Source of the DNA: Dasyornis broadbenti
Lineage: Eukaryota > Chordata > Aves > Passeriformes > Dasyornithidae
Reading direction: 5' to 3'
DNA: 64,000 nt
NCBI GenBank assembly: GCA_013397935.1
Contig: VZRN01004390.1
Location: 691,706-755,705 of the forward strand
Shown: one piece after another, positions 1 to 15,060 of the stretch
Position numbering within the stretch: the first letter of the stretch is position 1
How the letters are laid out: every line of letters starts with the position of its first letter
Made by a program: the position numbers and the translations under genes
Notes under the pieces: model-generated
The model's database searches: none
What the model was told of the DNA's origin: nothing
The model's input: only the letters and a program-made list of their open reading frames with translations

Positions 1-1521
1 CTTTGTGTGTGCAAGTTACTCATACCTCTCCAAAGATAGTAGTGGATTGACTTATCAGAGAGTTCTGAACGTGACATTAAAACTAACAACAGATTGGTAA
101 ATATTCGCTTGGTGTGAAAAATACAAGCAAACAGCATACTGGATTTGCCTTATCTAAGGCTTAGAAAGCCACTACATTCCAGGGCCAAATTTACAAAAAT
201 GTGCTCTTTAAAAAATTATGATTATCTACAGTGGAGTTTTCCCATCGCTACAGAGGAATGGGCAATGCAAAGTTTCAAAACCCGTAAGAAATTAAGAGTT
301 CTTCTGCAAAGTGAAGAAAAGAAGAAAAATAATTACTTACTATCTACAATTCTTTGCGCCATGGCAAAAGGAAATTGTAGCCACATATGAGCTTCTGCTT
401 ATCTTTTGTATCAGGTACCTTGAGGGTTTTTCTACCAAATTTATCATAAGTAAATAAAGATTGGGTTAGCTCCAGTGAAAACACCAGTACTCCTCATGCT
501 AACCTCAGCTGTTGTGCCTTTGTGTTGAACATTCTACATTCTATAGCTTACAATGCCCCTTAGCAACAAATCCTGTAGCCTCCTTATGCAAGTTCTCCTT
601 GTATGGTAGTGACAAGACCTTCAGTTCTCCCACAAATTAAGAAACGAGAATTGTTGGTACAGAATGGAGAATTACAGTTTTCTGGATGACAAATACCATC
701 TGGGCTATGTATTTACCACTGACACACAGTATTTCATAGGTCTGAAAAATGCAAAAGTATTGATTTTTATTTAATGATCTTCTGTATTCAAAGAGCAGAA
801 AATTGAAATGTGCACTTTAATGTTGATTTTGAAATATTCATTTGAAGATTCTATTTTCCATCACAGTACTGACATACTATTAAATAGCATCATAGCAATA
901 TAAAAATTCTAGTTTTAAGACATTGAAGACTGTGACATATCTGGTAATATTAAGATGGCTAAATTGAAAAATCATCTGTATCACAGCTATTCACTAGACA
1001 TATTTGTTTTCTGTTGTTTATTTGTAGGTTTTTTTCTATGATCTATTTTTATAGAATTTAAAAAAAAAAAAGGCTTGTACAACTTTGGTCCCCAAGAACA
1101 TTACATCATGATTTATTTTAATGTCATGCTAAGGCCTCCCCTGCCTTTACATTCATCTACCACCCTGCTAGTCCTGTTTATGGGGTTTCTTTTACTTTTT
1201 AACCTTGTTTAAATCTATTCTTCCAGATTTCTGACCATGATTGTGCTATTTTAAGTCCCTCTAGACAGACTACACGGAACATAATAAGCAGGGGCTAATC
1301 AATGAATTTTTTACTTTAGCAGGAATTGATCTGTGAATCATGAAGAAAGTACTCTTTACCCTCTGCTTTGCCTTTTCAAATTACATTGCTATTTCACTGT
1401 GCACAGAAATATGCATGACATTTATCATACATTTTTCTCAGTCTTTGATTTAATTCTGAATATGTATTTCAAAACAAAAGGTTACAGCATTTTTTTATTT
1501 TTATAGAGGAGTTTCAAACTG

Positions 1522-1559
1522 TTTTTTTTTTTTTTCCTTTTTTTCCCCTTTTTCCCCCT
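1522..1559. repeat. Polypyrimidine tract
   Basis: This is an uninterrupted 38-nt run of T and C (long T-runs with C4 and C5 blocks), bounded by G on both sides. On the AVEN-sense strand it is polypurine. Confidence 0.9.
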
Positions 1560-4500
1560 GCCTTTTTTATAATTAACATTCAGCCTTGCCTTATTGGGGC
1601 AAGGTTAGCAACTGGAGGGCAAGGATTAGCAGACAATGACAATGTGCTTAGAATAAGTAAAAGATGTCTAACAACTACAAATCTTAATGATATATATGTA
1701 AATAGAAAAATAACAGTGTTCATAGAATAAGAGGAAGATCATTCACCAAGATATTGCTCTTGTTCATGTGTTTTCCCACAGATGAAAAATGAATGACCTT
1801 TTCTCTAAACATACCTTCAGGATTTTAATACCTCTTCTGCTTTTGGTCAGCACTTTTCTTTTCTTTTTCTTTTTTAATTAACATTTATAAAATACCTTTG
1901 TTCATTTGCTTTTAAACTTCAGAGCTTGATTCAGAAAAGAATCAGAATCAATCAAATTTTTAGGATGACAACAAGGTCACTTAAGCCTCGACTGGTAGTA
2001 TAACACATATAGCCTTCAGAGATACCAATTCTTTTTCTGGTCCAGAGGAAGTTTTTCCACAGGCTTCAGTTAGCACTTCTGAATGTCAACCCAAAAATGG
2101 GAACAAAATTCTTAACTGTAAATGTACTGGGACAGGATGGAAGGGAAAAACCCTCTCTCCACTGTAACCAAGAAAACTGTATATGGTACTACAGTGCCAG
2201 TTCTCACATTTGTAAAATACAGCCTGTTTACAGACTTAGACTGTTCTTTCTAAAGCACCTCAAGATCTACATACAAGTGCGAAGGTCTAACACCAGTATT
2301 TGTTGCCAGTCCTGCTATCACCAAAACCACTTTTCCTGCTGAGGCCTGATACTTTAGCTATCATTTCAAAATCACTTAAAGATTTCGGCTATTGCAGAAG
2401 AAAAGAAAGATAAAAGGTTTGAATAAATGATGGTCTAGCTAATTTAATCACTTAGATTCTAAAAAATCAAGCAGTGGAGCTCAACTTTAAAACAGCTCTG
2501 CTTTACAACAATCCACAGCTCTTGAAGGGAGGAACTAATTTTTGCTTGTGTTTTTCACGTCACACATCTTGCCTTTGCTAAGTGCAGATACAAAATGTAG
2601 ATGTTCTACTAATGGTTCTAAATTTTTCAAAATTGAGTTTAAACAGCAAAGCTAGGCTTTTAATTCTTTCAGAAATTAATAAAGCAACTATTCACTATAT
2701 CTTCAAATAAATATTAAACCACAAAGTCTTCTGGAGTATTGCATTCCCATTGAGTACCTTTGAATTTTCAAGGGACACGATTCAAATTATTCAGAGGTAC
2801 AAAATAACCGTCCAGTAATACCATGAAGAGATTTACAGGAGAAGCTGTTCCCTGATGTCTATTTTCCTTCCACAATACATTTTTGTATGTGAAATGAGTA
2901 TTTCCTACACAAACTTCTACAGGTTCTTCAGTTTGGGAATACAACAGGAAACTTCAGTTAGGTACCTGAGCCCTCTCAGGGGGGAGTACTTTGTCACACT
3001 GACTAGAAAATACTCAGAATAGAGCAGAAGTTCAATTCATTAAGAAAAAGTGACAATACAAAGATTAGAATAATATATAAATCAAACTATACATACAAAA
3101 AGTGAGATTGAAGTTTAAGAAAATAAAAATGAAATTTTAAGGCTGAGTTTCAGTTCAATAAACACATTTTTATCCATTCCTAATTTCTTTACTTAGAGAA
3201 CTCCGTATTCGTGGTTTTCAGCTGTGGGTCCTATACCTCTCTGGGGCCCTGAAAAAGGTGATGAAAGCAACATGAGACTGTGATAGTGTCACCACTGGAT
3301 TCCACATCACACTGGGAAAAAAAATCAACTAAAGATCTGCAAGTAAAAAAAAAACTAAAGTCTATTCAGGTCAGATTAACTACTGCAATAATTATATATT
3401 ATATTACATACGAGGGTATTGAGAGTTCTCTGAAAATCCAATTAAAAATATACTTGAATTGTCAAAGCTCACTTGCATTTTATTCAGATTTGGTTTTGAG
3501 AGGTGAGCTGCTCTAACCTGCTGGCTGCAGCTCCCCTACCTTACACTGAATCCATGATGAGTCACTGAAGAAACTAGACATACTGCAAGGCTGGTTTTCA
3601 TGGATGACTCAGAACTAAGAATTAGCAACCATTGGAGGGGTAAGGGAAAAAACAGAATTTGGAAAGGTCACATACCTCTAGACACATTTGAAACTAAACT
3701 GTAACTATTCCTACACCCTCAAAGGTTGTGGTGGGGAAATATTCTGGACTAATGTCAGGAGGAAGTAAGGTACAACGGGTTGCACACTATTGTACTTAGA
3801 GATCAATAGATTGTTGTGCTTTGAAAAATGTTTTTTATTACACTATATAGTAGCACAACATCCACAATTAGTAATTTATCAGAACTGCACCTAAAAAAAA
3901 AAAGGTAAAGAAAAGCAAACGTGCACACCCTTAACTATTGAAAAGCCATGCATCTCTCTGGTTCTACAAAAACGAAGACATACAGGCTGAAAATTACTCA
4001 CATTTAAAATATACTTTTGAAAAATATTATCATCCTCACTTGAATTTATTAAGTTCAGAAAAATATAAAACTGTTTGGCAATTGATCATCTTAGAAACAA
4101 GCTCTCTTTCTATGACTGTCAAAATGCACACTAGGAAACATTGGAAAATGCCACCACCTACTGAATTCATGAGCAATCTTTGTGCTTTTCATGTCTGCAT
4201 TTCACTGTGAGACTTTCTAAGCAGGATAATAAAAAGGAGATAGAAATCACAAGACCAGTGTAAAGCCAGACTTATCCTCACTATTTGTTGAACCTGCAAA
4301 TGGGAAAGGAACAGCCACATCCATCAGCCTGAGCTGGACAGACACAAGGGTCTCTGGTCTGCGCAGAAGGAATCCCGAGGAGCTGTTGGAGGTGGTAGTG
4401 GCTTAGAACAACCATTAACAGAAACAAACAACCAAGGAACTTGCTCTAAATTTTTTGTTCCGAATAAAAATGGCAAACCTATTTTTAATTATCACAGGAT

Positions 4501-7220
4501 GTATGGAAGGAAACTAAGTACAGTTCAATAGGTCAGTTAACACCAATTTCAGTAATTGAGTGTCTAAAAAAAACTTCTGTGCTTCAGTGATATAAGGGAA
4601 GTATCTTTGATGAAAAGATGTAGAAGTGAACGTGGTTACCACATGAATGAGATGTCTTTAGGGAAGAGCCAGATTCATGACTTGACTCTCATCACTTTGG
4701 TATAAAGAGAAATGTTACATTCTCTGTACAATGCTGCTGTAAATGAACACGAAAATGTGAATGACTGTCAGCTGGAGAGAGCTATATATACATGTTAGAT
4801 ACACTCATGGTAGTTTATCGATTACATAGAGAAAGCATAATGCGGTGTATTTGATAATGTTAAATACAAAGAGAAATGTGACACCGATTACTTTATCTTT
4901 TAAAATCTGAATGTGCCTTCTTGTATGGTTTTTCTATAATTAGAGATTAATTTAAAATGTAGGATAAAATGTTTCGCATTCAGAACTGAGTAAAATTTTA
5001 CTGGTTATAGTAAATCAATTTGCTTCCTCCAGCTTCTGTCATCAGGTATGTCCTGAGAATCAAGCATATAGACTGTACATGTTTCAAATAACTAGGAAAG
5101 ACAAAATTGCTAGGCCAGCTTTAAGTTATAAATAACTTTAGTTTACTTGACAGTAATAGCTCAAGGTAGAAAAGCATATATGACCTAATTTGATCACATG
5201 AACATGACTATATACTAAGCTTATCTTCCAAAATTCCAGAAAGTGTTGCTCTCTAAAAAAAGCCCTCTATGCAGTTTCCTCTACAATACTGTACTGTAGA
5301 TTCATTTTGCTTCTTCCATGTCTATAAATAAATAATGAAAAAAGCTATTGCATGAGGTGCTACATGTCTGTAAGAGGTCACATGACTTTAAAGGTGGCCA
5401 AGTTCATACCAGAAACTGCAAACTTGATTTCACAGTTCAGTCTGGCATCCATCAGTGGTGCATTTATTCATGCTTCTGTGAGCCCAGAACTGTGACTATA
5501 AATTTTGCAGGGCAGATATAGTCAAAAGGTCTTTGTAAGAGGCTACCCAAAAGAAAAAAAAAAAGGAAGTCCTCTTTATCTACAGTGTTTTCAGGCTTCC
5601 TTTGCTACCTTTGAGATTCTTGTACCAGACCAACAACTGCATTCAGCTGTCTTTGAATTTGTTCACAGGAAACATCTTTCATAAGCCAGACACCTTCACA
5701 TATGAACAACGGCACAGCCTGGCAGAACACACATGGGCCACTGCAGTGTTTTCCTAAATGTTCTCACTGCTACTGAAAGGTGAAAGCAGCAAGCAGCACC
5801 CTGTACAGCTGCTTAATGCAGTATTGTAACATATAGCCAGTGAGGTTCTCAGAAGTTTTTTGTTGGCTGGATATGTACTTACAAAAGTAGGTACCGCTGC
5901 TATTGCTTTTAATCTGGTAATGGAAATAAAACAGTGACCAATGTGAATACAACACAACAGATGAAATAATTCAATTGCCTCAACGGAATTCACCTCCTTT
6001 CTTTGAAAGTACGAAGTAGCAGTCTCCTCATATGAGATAAGAAGATACAAATCCGATGCCTGCTGCAATGATAAGGGCTTATTCTCTCTTTGAATAGCTT
6101 TTCAATGAGACACATTCATGAGATTAGAGAAAGAACTGCTGGAAACAGACAGTATGTGCATTTTGTGGCTTGTTTACTCCTTTGATCGTCATTGGGGTTC
6201 TCTATGATGCCGCTTTTCTCATGAGTAGGAGATTATGAAGAGCAGATACAATCAAGATCAAACTTCCAGTCCAAAAGTGTGCTACTTGGGGAACACTGTG
6301 TCAACTGATCTGCTGTGATCTTCCTGAGATTCTTTATAGATTTTAAACATTTAGAGAATGTAGCCCCAAAAATCTGATAATGAATATCCCTGTAGTAAAG
6401 GTTTATCAGATAATTGTATACTGATACATTTTAAATTTGTTTCTTTGGACAGGTACTGTTCCACTTTGTAGTTACAGGAGAGCAAGAAATAACACTGTTT
6501 TGCGCAACTGCCTACAAATTCAATGATTAAGACTTTAATAAAAGTAGCTAATACTCTGTTCTATCACCAGCCCAAATAAGACTGCTACATGTACAGATGT
6601 TTTACATCCCCAGAAATAGAAAGAACAGTGGGTTATGTAAAAATTCTCAGTGTATTTTTCATTCTATCAGTTAGTGAACGCAATATTAGTGCCTTGTGTT
6701 TTACTGAAAAAACAACAGTATGACTTTGCTTTACTGAAAAAAATACTTCTCATTGTTAAATAGAACCCGTTGAAATCTAAGGTTTTAAAATCATCTATTT
6801 CTATTCCTGAAGCATATGACATCTAACTATAAGCTATAATTTTCATCTAAAATCTAGGCATAACATAGAGAACAACTGTATCTGTTAAAATGGGAGTTTT
6901 GATCTCAGGGTATTACGTCCTTGGAGAAACAAATGAAAAATGAATAAGGGATCAGAGAATTTAGTTCACATACTTTTGTCAGTCAAAGACAAATTAATTT
7001 TGAGAACAGAAATCTGAACTTCACGGTCTGAGACTATGACAACCAACCTTGTTCATGACACTTGATTTCTTCTCCCTGTGGGCCATTAGTGCTTAGTTCC
7101 TAAGGTCAGACTCTCTAAGCAGCTCTGATGGATTTTTTTATATATGGAAAACTCTACGGGATATTCTAGTTATTTCTTCTAAGATATTGAAAATCATCTA
7201 AGACAAAAAGTAAATACAAC

Positions 7221-7240
7221 CTTTTTTTTTTTTTTCCCCC
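7221..7240. repeat. Poly-T/C tract
   Basis: Fourteen consecutive T are flanked by C and then C5. It reads as poly-A on the minus strand. No retroposed gene sequence is recognisable beside it. Confidence 0.85.
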
Positions 7241-10200
7241 AAGCCTGAAGACAAAAAATTGCTGTATCACTGCTTTTTCATTTTAAAATACTTCGTACAT
7301 AAATCTACCATCAATAAGGACTCACTGCTCGGCAACATATTTCTTATTTGCATTTTTCTGCTCTAACTTACAACACTCATTGGCAGATATTATTAAAAAC
7401 TAAAAATTAACATATAACTAATACGAAAGATTTATGAAGTACTGACAAAGCAAAAAGTCACAAATTAAGGACAGGAGCAAAACTACCAATTATATATTAG
7501 AACTCTTTGTGATTGGTCCATCTATTTTTGCAAGTGCATATTTTGTAATACTTGATTCAAGTTAATATAAAAACAAAAACTTACTAAATAAATTTTTGGT
7601 CTCTTTTGAGACACCTACTTAGCTGCAGGAATACAATGGAAGTTTCAATAAAGGTTAAAAATCAACTATTACCTGACAGCCAAACATATATTAAACAGAA
7701 ACACAAAAGAAAATCTGGAATTTAAAGAATAACATTCCAAATAAACACACTACTTGAAAGTGAAAACAGAGAAGTTTAATAAATTGCAATTAAGGAACCA
7801 TATGAAAAAAAAATTTTAAATTTTCTTTTAAAATGAGTAAGATATTTCTTTAAGACAGCTGCATTTAGAAATGCACAAAAATGTACAAAGATCTACTAAA
7901 ATATTGTTCATCAGTCCACAAGTTTCATTTCCACAACTAAACAAATTCCCAGAAATTTGTTCTCTGACCAATCTCTATCCCTCAGGTCCATTATCTTTAG
8001 ATAGCATTCTTAGGCAAATAAAAAGGAAAAAACATTTTGTCTACCAAAATATGAAGGAAGCAATCAGACAATACCAAATATTTAGGCAATTTTTACTTTT
8101 GGCTACCAGCAAAAATTTAGACCACTTCATTTTAGGAAGTACATGATTATATCTATGATCCTACATATCTGTTCTAAAAAAATACCAGTTAACTTCCCAT
8201 ATCATAAGTATTTACTGTGTGAAGGTTATGGCAGAAGTCTTTTTACACTAATCTGTGCTGCCATCCATAATACCTAGCATAAATATATAAATTGCAGTGT
8301 TCAGCACAGTAGTGGCTACATACAGGTAGAACTTGTAAGCACTGAGCTTCTGGCACAGAATCAACTGCTCAATCATGTCAGAAAGATGTGTCCCACTCAT
8401 CCCTTCTTCCCGCCACACCACAGCTCTGTAACCATCCCTTCTCCCTTCGGCTGGCTCTCGTGGCTCTCCCACTCACACCTCCTCTTGCTCAGGCCCTAGA
8501 TGTATAGTTGCAAATCCTCCTTCGTGCTGAATCCTTACTGAGCTGACTCACTTTGTTAAACCATCAGAAAAGCACTGCTTTTTTGTTTGTCAATTAAACT
8601 TTCTGTCATTTTAGCAAGCAGATTCCAAGAAGCATGAGAGCTGGCATAGCAGAAAAAAAAAATACATAAATGCTGTCAGAAGCAGTGAAGAGAAATTATA
8701 AACTAGGATAAAGCAGAACACTAGCTCCATTCAAGTGCAGAGCCTTACATGAGGGCCTACAATTGAGTGCCTAAAACTGAAGAAACAAAATTGCAACAAG
8801 CTCAACTACTTAGAAATGAATGTCTGAAAAGTATTAATTGCTAATATTTAAGAACCCATTTGCTTTGAAACTGAGTACATTATTCAGACTGCAATTTTTT
8901 CCTAAGAAAGCATATAGAATATTTACACAGCTGAAGCTGTAACATCAAAACACAAATAAAAAATCAGCTTGCATGTATCCTGCATGTGATGAGGTCAGCA
9001 AACACATCAGCAGAACTATTGGCAATCACTTCTCTCTTTCTAAAACTTTTTCCTCAGCTTGAGAGAAAAGCATTAACTTATGAATTGTCAGTGAGAGAGA
9101 GATATATATTTCAGAATATATTTTTCTGACAAAATTGGGTCAGAGTAGCCATAGACTGGAATTTGAAAATGTTGATCTGCCCCAGGATGAAAAGGGAATT
9201 AAAAAACATTGCAAGGAGAGCACTGTTACAAAAAACTTTAACAACAATAGCTACTAATCTTAAAGAAAATGCACCATTTCCATCAGCAAAGCATCATGCA
9301 AACCATTTTCACTGTATTCAAACTATAACTTAATGATATTTTTTCTTACATAATCAGAACAAAAATATCAGATGAGTGACAACAGTAATTAAAAACATAT
9401 TAAATACAATTAAAAGAAAAATCCAGCCCAGTAATTTTAAGCAAAAAAACAAATCTGGCTCTAGTTACAGAAATGTTGTGACATGAAGTTTGCAGATGAC
9501 ATGTTTTGCTTAAAGGACACTCATGCCTTTTAGAATGAAAATACAGCATTTCTTTACCAACAGAACTCTCAGGAAATGTCCTCCTGCATAGGGCCATTGA
9601 ATTTCTTTGCAAACTGGGATTGTGTAATCATGGTTCTTAAAAACAAGTAGCTGTAGCATCAGTTTGGTACTAGAGAGATTTATTCTTTAGAAAGAAAAAA
9701 ACCCAAACCTCTCTCTTGGTCTCACTAATGCTAATCTTCAATTTAAAGAAAAAAAACTTTTTCATCCATAAAAAGTTACTTTGTATGTAAGTGCCTTTCT
9801 GGAAAATTTCAGATAAATGCACACAGAACTTTTGTTTTCAGCATATACACACGATACAGAAATGAAGCTAATGTGTGTAATTTGTTTTGCTTGGTAATTC
9901 TCCATTCTGCAAAAACTGGTTTTCCCTTTTCAATTAAACTTGTTTCTCAACAGTTGTCTTGCCCCACAGCTAACTTGAGAAGTTCCATGGCTGAACCAAA
10001 ACAATGAATTAAAAAACAACTATCTCATGCTTTTTCTAAAATAGCCTAGAATTTACTGACGTTAATATTACCCTCCTATTAAAAATCAGCATTGTTTCAG
10101 TATTCCTTAGCTTTTCTTTTCCAAATACAGTGCAGATTATATCAAAATGACAGGAATTTGCACAGAAATTGTTTTCAAAATTATGCATCTGAAGAAACTA

Positions 10201-13200
10201 AACTTCCTATCTGTCTATAAGAGAACAACTGAATAACAACCAGATCTGCATACCTACAGATATGTCTCAAACAAAATTAAAACACAGCACAAATTTCCTC
10301 AGATAAGTAACCAATACAGCAAACCCACTGAAACCAGTAAATCCTGAAACCTAAAAGCAAATACATCAGTTTTAGGAACAGCATGCTTACACCACCTTTT
10401 CTCACAAATCATTTCTATCTGTTAAGCTAAATACCCTGGAAAGAAAAGCTTGGTAACTCTTAAAACAACTTTACTAAGCTGTCATTAAAAGTTTACAGTG
10501 AAGAGCCCTCTATGAATAGGGAAATATTTCTAAAACCTAGGAAAGTCTGTATTTACCAAACAATCCTAGCATGAACCAAATCACAGTAATTTGGAATGAC
10601 TGTGAGATTCTCTTCCATATTTCATGTCTCTACCCAAAGTAAAACACCAGCAAAGATGCATTCAGAACATGAAAATAAGACAGCTCAAAGATCTTTTTCT
10701 ATCTGCAATAAGCATTGTGTGATCATATGAACCCTGTCCACAGAATAAAAAAGCAGGTTTATCCTGCAAACTGACACCACACAAATAAAATTCATCACCA
10801 AACATTCATTTAATTTGGCTTCTATTAAGTGATTTTTATTTCCTCTGATTTAAGCCTCAGATTAAAATAAGCAACCAAGATTGTGAATTTATAGTCAAAA
10901 TTATGGTGAAGCAGTACACTGACAAAAAAAGCTAACAACAAAGCAATAACAACACTCAGACTGAACAAGGGGTTCCACATATTTATTTGCTCACATGGCT
11001 TCTGGACTGCAACTGGCTCACACCTGGACCTCTTGAAATATGTCTGTGTGCAACCATACATGCACAGGTGTAACCATCTCCAACACCTGCCTTTTGTTCA
11101 TTTTGCTTTATTGAGATCTCTACAGTTTATGTTTCCTACTTTTTATAAATAAAGAAGTACAGTGCACTAGCATTTCACAAGAAGCATTGCTCATGAAGTT
11201 GCAAGACTTACACTCATGAAAATACTCACCATTATTTTTATGAACACTATAAAGAAAAGGTATTTTAATTTCCAAAGCTTATTGGATAAATTTAAGATTT
11301 AAATTGATATCCAGAAATAAGATGAAAGCTTAGATACCTTGAGAAATACAAGGTGAATAATTTTTGTATCAAGAAAAGCCATGGCTCTTCATAGAATTTC
11401 ACAAAGTGCAGTGTCTTTCTAGTCCAATAAATTACAACAGCCTTTTAATAATTGAATATTTTTCTAAATAGCATGAAGCTGAATGATTAAAAGAAGGTCT
11501 TTCATTTTAATGAGAAATTAATCTATTTGTTTTAATGAGGGTTAACCACACTGGTTTTTATTTCAGTGCCAAGGAGGCTCATGGGAGAAAGCAATTATTA
11601 AAAAGCTCTAACTAGGCTGGCACAGACACTTTTTCTAAAAGGATGACATATTCTCAAAACACTTTACCCTGAAGTATTCCACTTCCATAGTACAAATGCT
11701 CCACCTCTGGAAAATCCTTATTAAAATACTATGGTTTTCAGTAGCTAAGGTTAAATTGCATAATAGCATCTATGTTGCTGCAGAAGTGCCATGGCTATGC
11801 ACAGATAAAACTATTTATAATTCAAAGTACTGTAAAGTTCTTGTGCTGTTACACAATAATCTTGCCCTAATACTTATAAAGACTCCCTAATGAAGTCTAT
11901 ATTACAAGGCCTACCAACTCTTCAAATACCAGAAGCTTTATAAAATATTTGCTAAAGACAGCAGTCTTTCTGTATTGTATCCCTTTTTAAGCATGTTTCA
12001 TGTCTAAAGGTCCAGTGGCCTCAGTGACCACAGTCAAGACTTCAAGGACATAATTTCATTAACTGAACAGGTGTTCACTGTCTGACATCCAAAATAAAAC
12101 CTCCAGAGAGATTGAGTCCCTCTCTTCAAGGGACTCAGTCATAACTGGCTACACAGCACTAGTTTAATTTTAAATTCTAATCCATACAAAACAAAGGGTA
12201 GAGGTAAGCAATCATCTCTAAGGTTGAATTTGTAAAAAAAAAAAAAATGCACAAGAAGGATGCAAAGCTCATTTCCTCCAAAAAGGGATATATATTACAA
12301 ACAATCCTGTTTCATTATTCAAAAAAAGTGAAAATGTGCTGCCCACTTCAAACTAAAGCTTGTATTTCAGCTTTTTAGATTTCTCTCTCTTCAAAAATCC
12401 TAGAAGGCACATTTCACTTTTGCTACAGTAATATGAATTTCTTGAGTAATTCTCTTCATGTTCCCTGTTCTACTAACTGCAGTATCAAACACAAATTATC
12501 AAGACTGTGCTACTCCTGGAATAACTCTCTTCACTTTCAACCTCAGGAATAATTCTGTTGTTTCCTCTGCACTGACACTGGTGCATTCCTTTGTCTCCCA
12601 AATAAATGTAGCTTACACTCATCATGCATCAATACATGTATAAATACATCAACATTAAAAGAAAAAAAATCCACAATTTCCTATATCTGAATTGAAAAGC
12701 CTTGGTATTTCTTGTACTGATAATCAGAAATTGAGCTGGACAACCATTAGCAAAAGGAATTAAAGTGCTTCTGTTTCCCTAAAGGATATAATGGCTAAAT
12801 CAGAAGGACAGTTAACTATCAAATTATAACTGATCACACAAAAATATAGCATTAAGCCCATGAGAAAATGTATTTAAAAAAACATTTTGGGACATAATTT
12901 TTTTTTTACTTACTAGACTAATTCTTAAGGAAATATGGTTTATGAGATACACCATTTGTCTATCTACCCATAACTTTTGATCTATGTGACAAATTCTAAT
13001 TTACTATAACAGCAGGTGAAGCTTTTGAACACACAAAGGTCCATATTTTGTGAACAATACTCACCAGGTACAGATGAGCCCTTGAACATGTTTATCAAAA
13101 GAATGACAATTAATACTCATCCTCTTACTCATTCAAAAAAATGCAGCAACCAGCAGAGCAATCAGCGAATCTATAAGTCTAAACTAGTAACAGCATAGAG

Positions 13201-14960
13201 CAACAACTGTCCAGATCAAGAAAGCTAGGAACAGAGAAAAGTACATGTATAAAAAAACTGTAAAGAAAACAAGCTTCCCTGCCCATGGGAAAACCTATTT
13301 TTAAGAACTTTCAGAAAAGAGCCTTTTTGTTTTCAAGGTATTATCTCAAAGAATTATTAAAGAATTGTCACTGTCAAATCTAGGACTGACTACACAGTCT
13401 TTCACTTACTCTGATTCATGTTAATAACTCTCCAATATGAAATCATTAAGGTATTATGAAAGTCAGAAGGCTACATAGCCTTCACAAAACTTTCATTTAA
13501 ATCACAGGAAAACAACTGATTTTTCCCAACTCTTTCATTCCCATTTACTTTCTACTCCAGTTTTCACACGTTGTGTTTCCTAGTTACAAGCTGAGTGTGG
13601 TAGGAAATTTAGCAATATTACATTTCTGAACACCTAATTTACAAGGTCTTCAGAGAAAGGAATTTACCTTCCCATGAATCCTACTGTGAAGCATATGGAT
13701 GTTTTTATAAAACAAATACTGAATAAAATATGGTGAGCAGAGCTAGAAAATGTGCTATTATTGCCCTACATGACTGATTTACAGTTCATACCTGACTGTC
13801 TAATAAGCCTCTCGTACCTGTTTCAGATACTTTTACTGTCAAGGCTTTTTGACATACATAATCTATTCCTCTACATGTAAATGAAGCAACAGTGTATCTA
13901 TTAGGGAAAAAGATAGAGAATGGAAACAAGTTGAAAGGCAACCTCAGAAAATAAGATTATTATCGTTTCTAAGAAATTCACACTTCCATTAATTACACAC
14001 AAGTACTTAAATGAGAAAACATAAAACAGTACAATGAATTTAACACTATACAAGTAAATCAAGGGAAACAGGTTCTACTTCAGTGGAATTTTACCCTCAT
14101 AGTAGTCCTACAAAAACCAAAGAAATGTTTGCAAAATAGGGCATAACTTAATATGAATGAAGGTGGCAGAATCTATCCTTTAATCTATAATGATATTTAA
14201 AGGATTATTTGTACTACTGCATCTAGTAAACTAGTTTGCAAAATGCATTATATAAACAAATTACTGACATAGATTTTTTTCTTCAGCTTGTAAAAGGGAT
14301 AGATGAAATAGCACTGATTATTTCCGCTACTACCATCATTAACATTGATGTTCATGGCTGCAGAAGGGAGAGTTTACTCTTAAATCTGTCTACTTTTGTC
14401 TTTAAAAGGAGCCTCTAATATACAAACCATGTTAGAAGTTAAAAACTAAATCTACTGTCAGGGAATTTCACTGATAATTAGTTAGACACCTACAAAATAC
14501 CAAATTTGGGTAATACAAACTTACCAGGAAACATTTTAAAAATAACAGAGTAGCACATACAAGGCTTGTTCTATCTGTGTCTTTAGTATACAGACACTCA
14601 TAAACATGATCAGCTATGCAAATGTGTTCAAAAACCTCAAGATAAAGGTAGCATTAAAAATTAATAACAAAACTACAACATGGACTTCCTATTTCTCCAA
14701 TTCCATTAAGATCAAAATTTCACTCAAGTGTTTACCTGAACACAAATTAGAATACTGAAACTAGACTGAGGAACTGGAGGAAAGAAAGACACCTTTATGT
14801 TCATGTCAGCCTCTCCCCTGCCTTCAGGCCAACTACTCTTCACTCTGTTGATTTGGCATCTTTTAAAACCACGTTCTGCCTTTCACTGTTGAAAACCACT
14901 GGAGACAGCATTTTGAGACCTCTAAGAACTGCTCTGTAAGGAACTCTAAAGAAAAGCTAA

Positions 14961-15060
14961 ATTTGTCTCAAGCTACTATTTATGAGGGTTTTTTTATCTT
15001 ACTGCTTTTATTTCATCTAAAGCTACTATTTCTGAGGGGGTTTTATCTTATTGCTTTTAT
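14961..15060. repeat. 50-bp tandem duplication (two diverged units)
   Basis: Two adjacent units share 'agctactattt.tgaggg', a T-run, 'atctta.tgcttttatt'. The shared start word is at 14971 and 15021, giving a 50-bp period. A few substitutions and small indels separate the units, so the duplication is not very recent. Confidence 0.85.

Larger units (their letters stand above)
1..14960. other. AT-rich non-coding sequence, nothing further recognised
   Basis: Apart from the poly-T/C tracts listed, I see no exon, RNA gene or mobile element. The short frames here are of chance length and show no domain or codon signature. A brief GC-richer patch near 8380-8500 is noted in the findings. Confidence 0.6.

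Noticed and set aside
13050..13075. Donor-like GTGAGTATT on the minus strand
   Set aside because: The sequence before it shows no AVEN-like or other conserved coding segment; an isolated donor match is common by chance.
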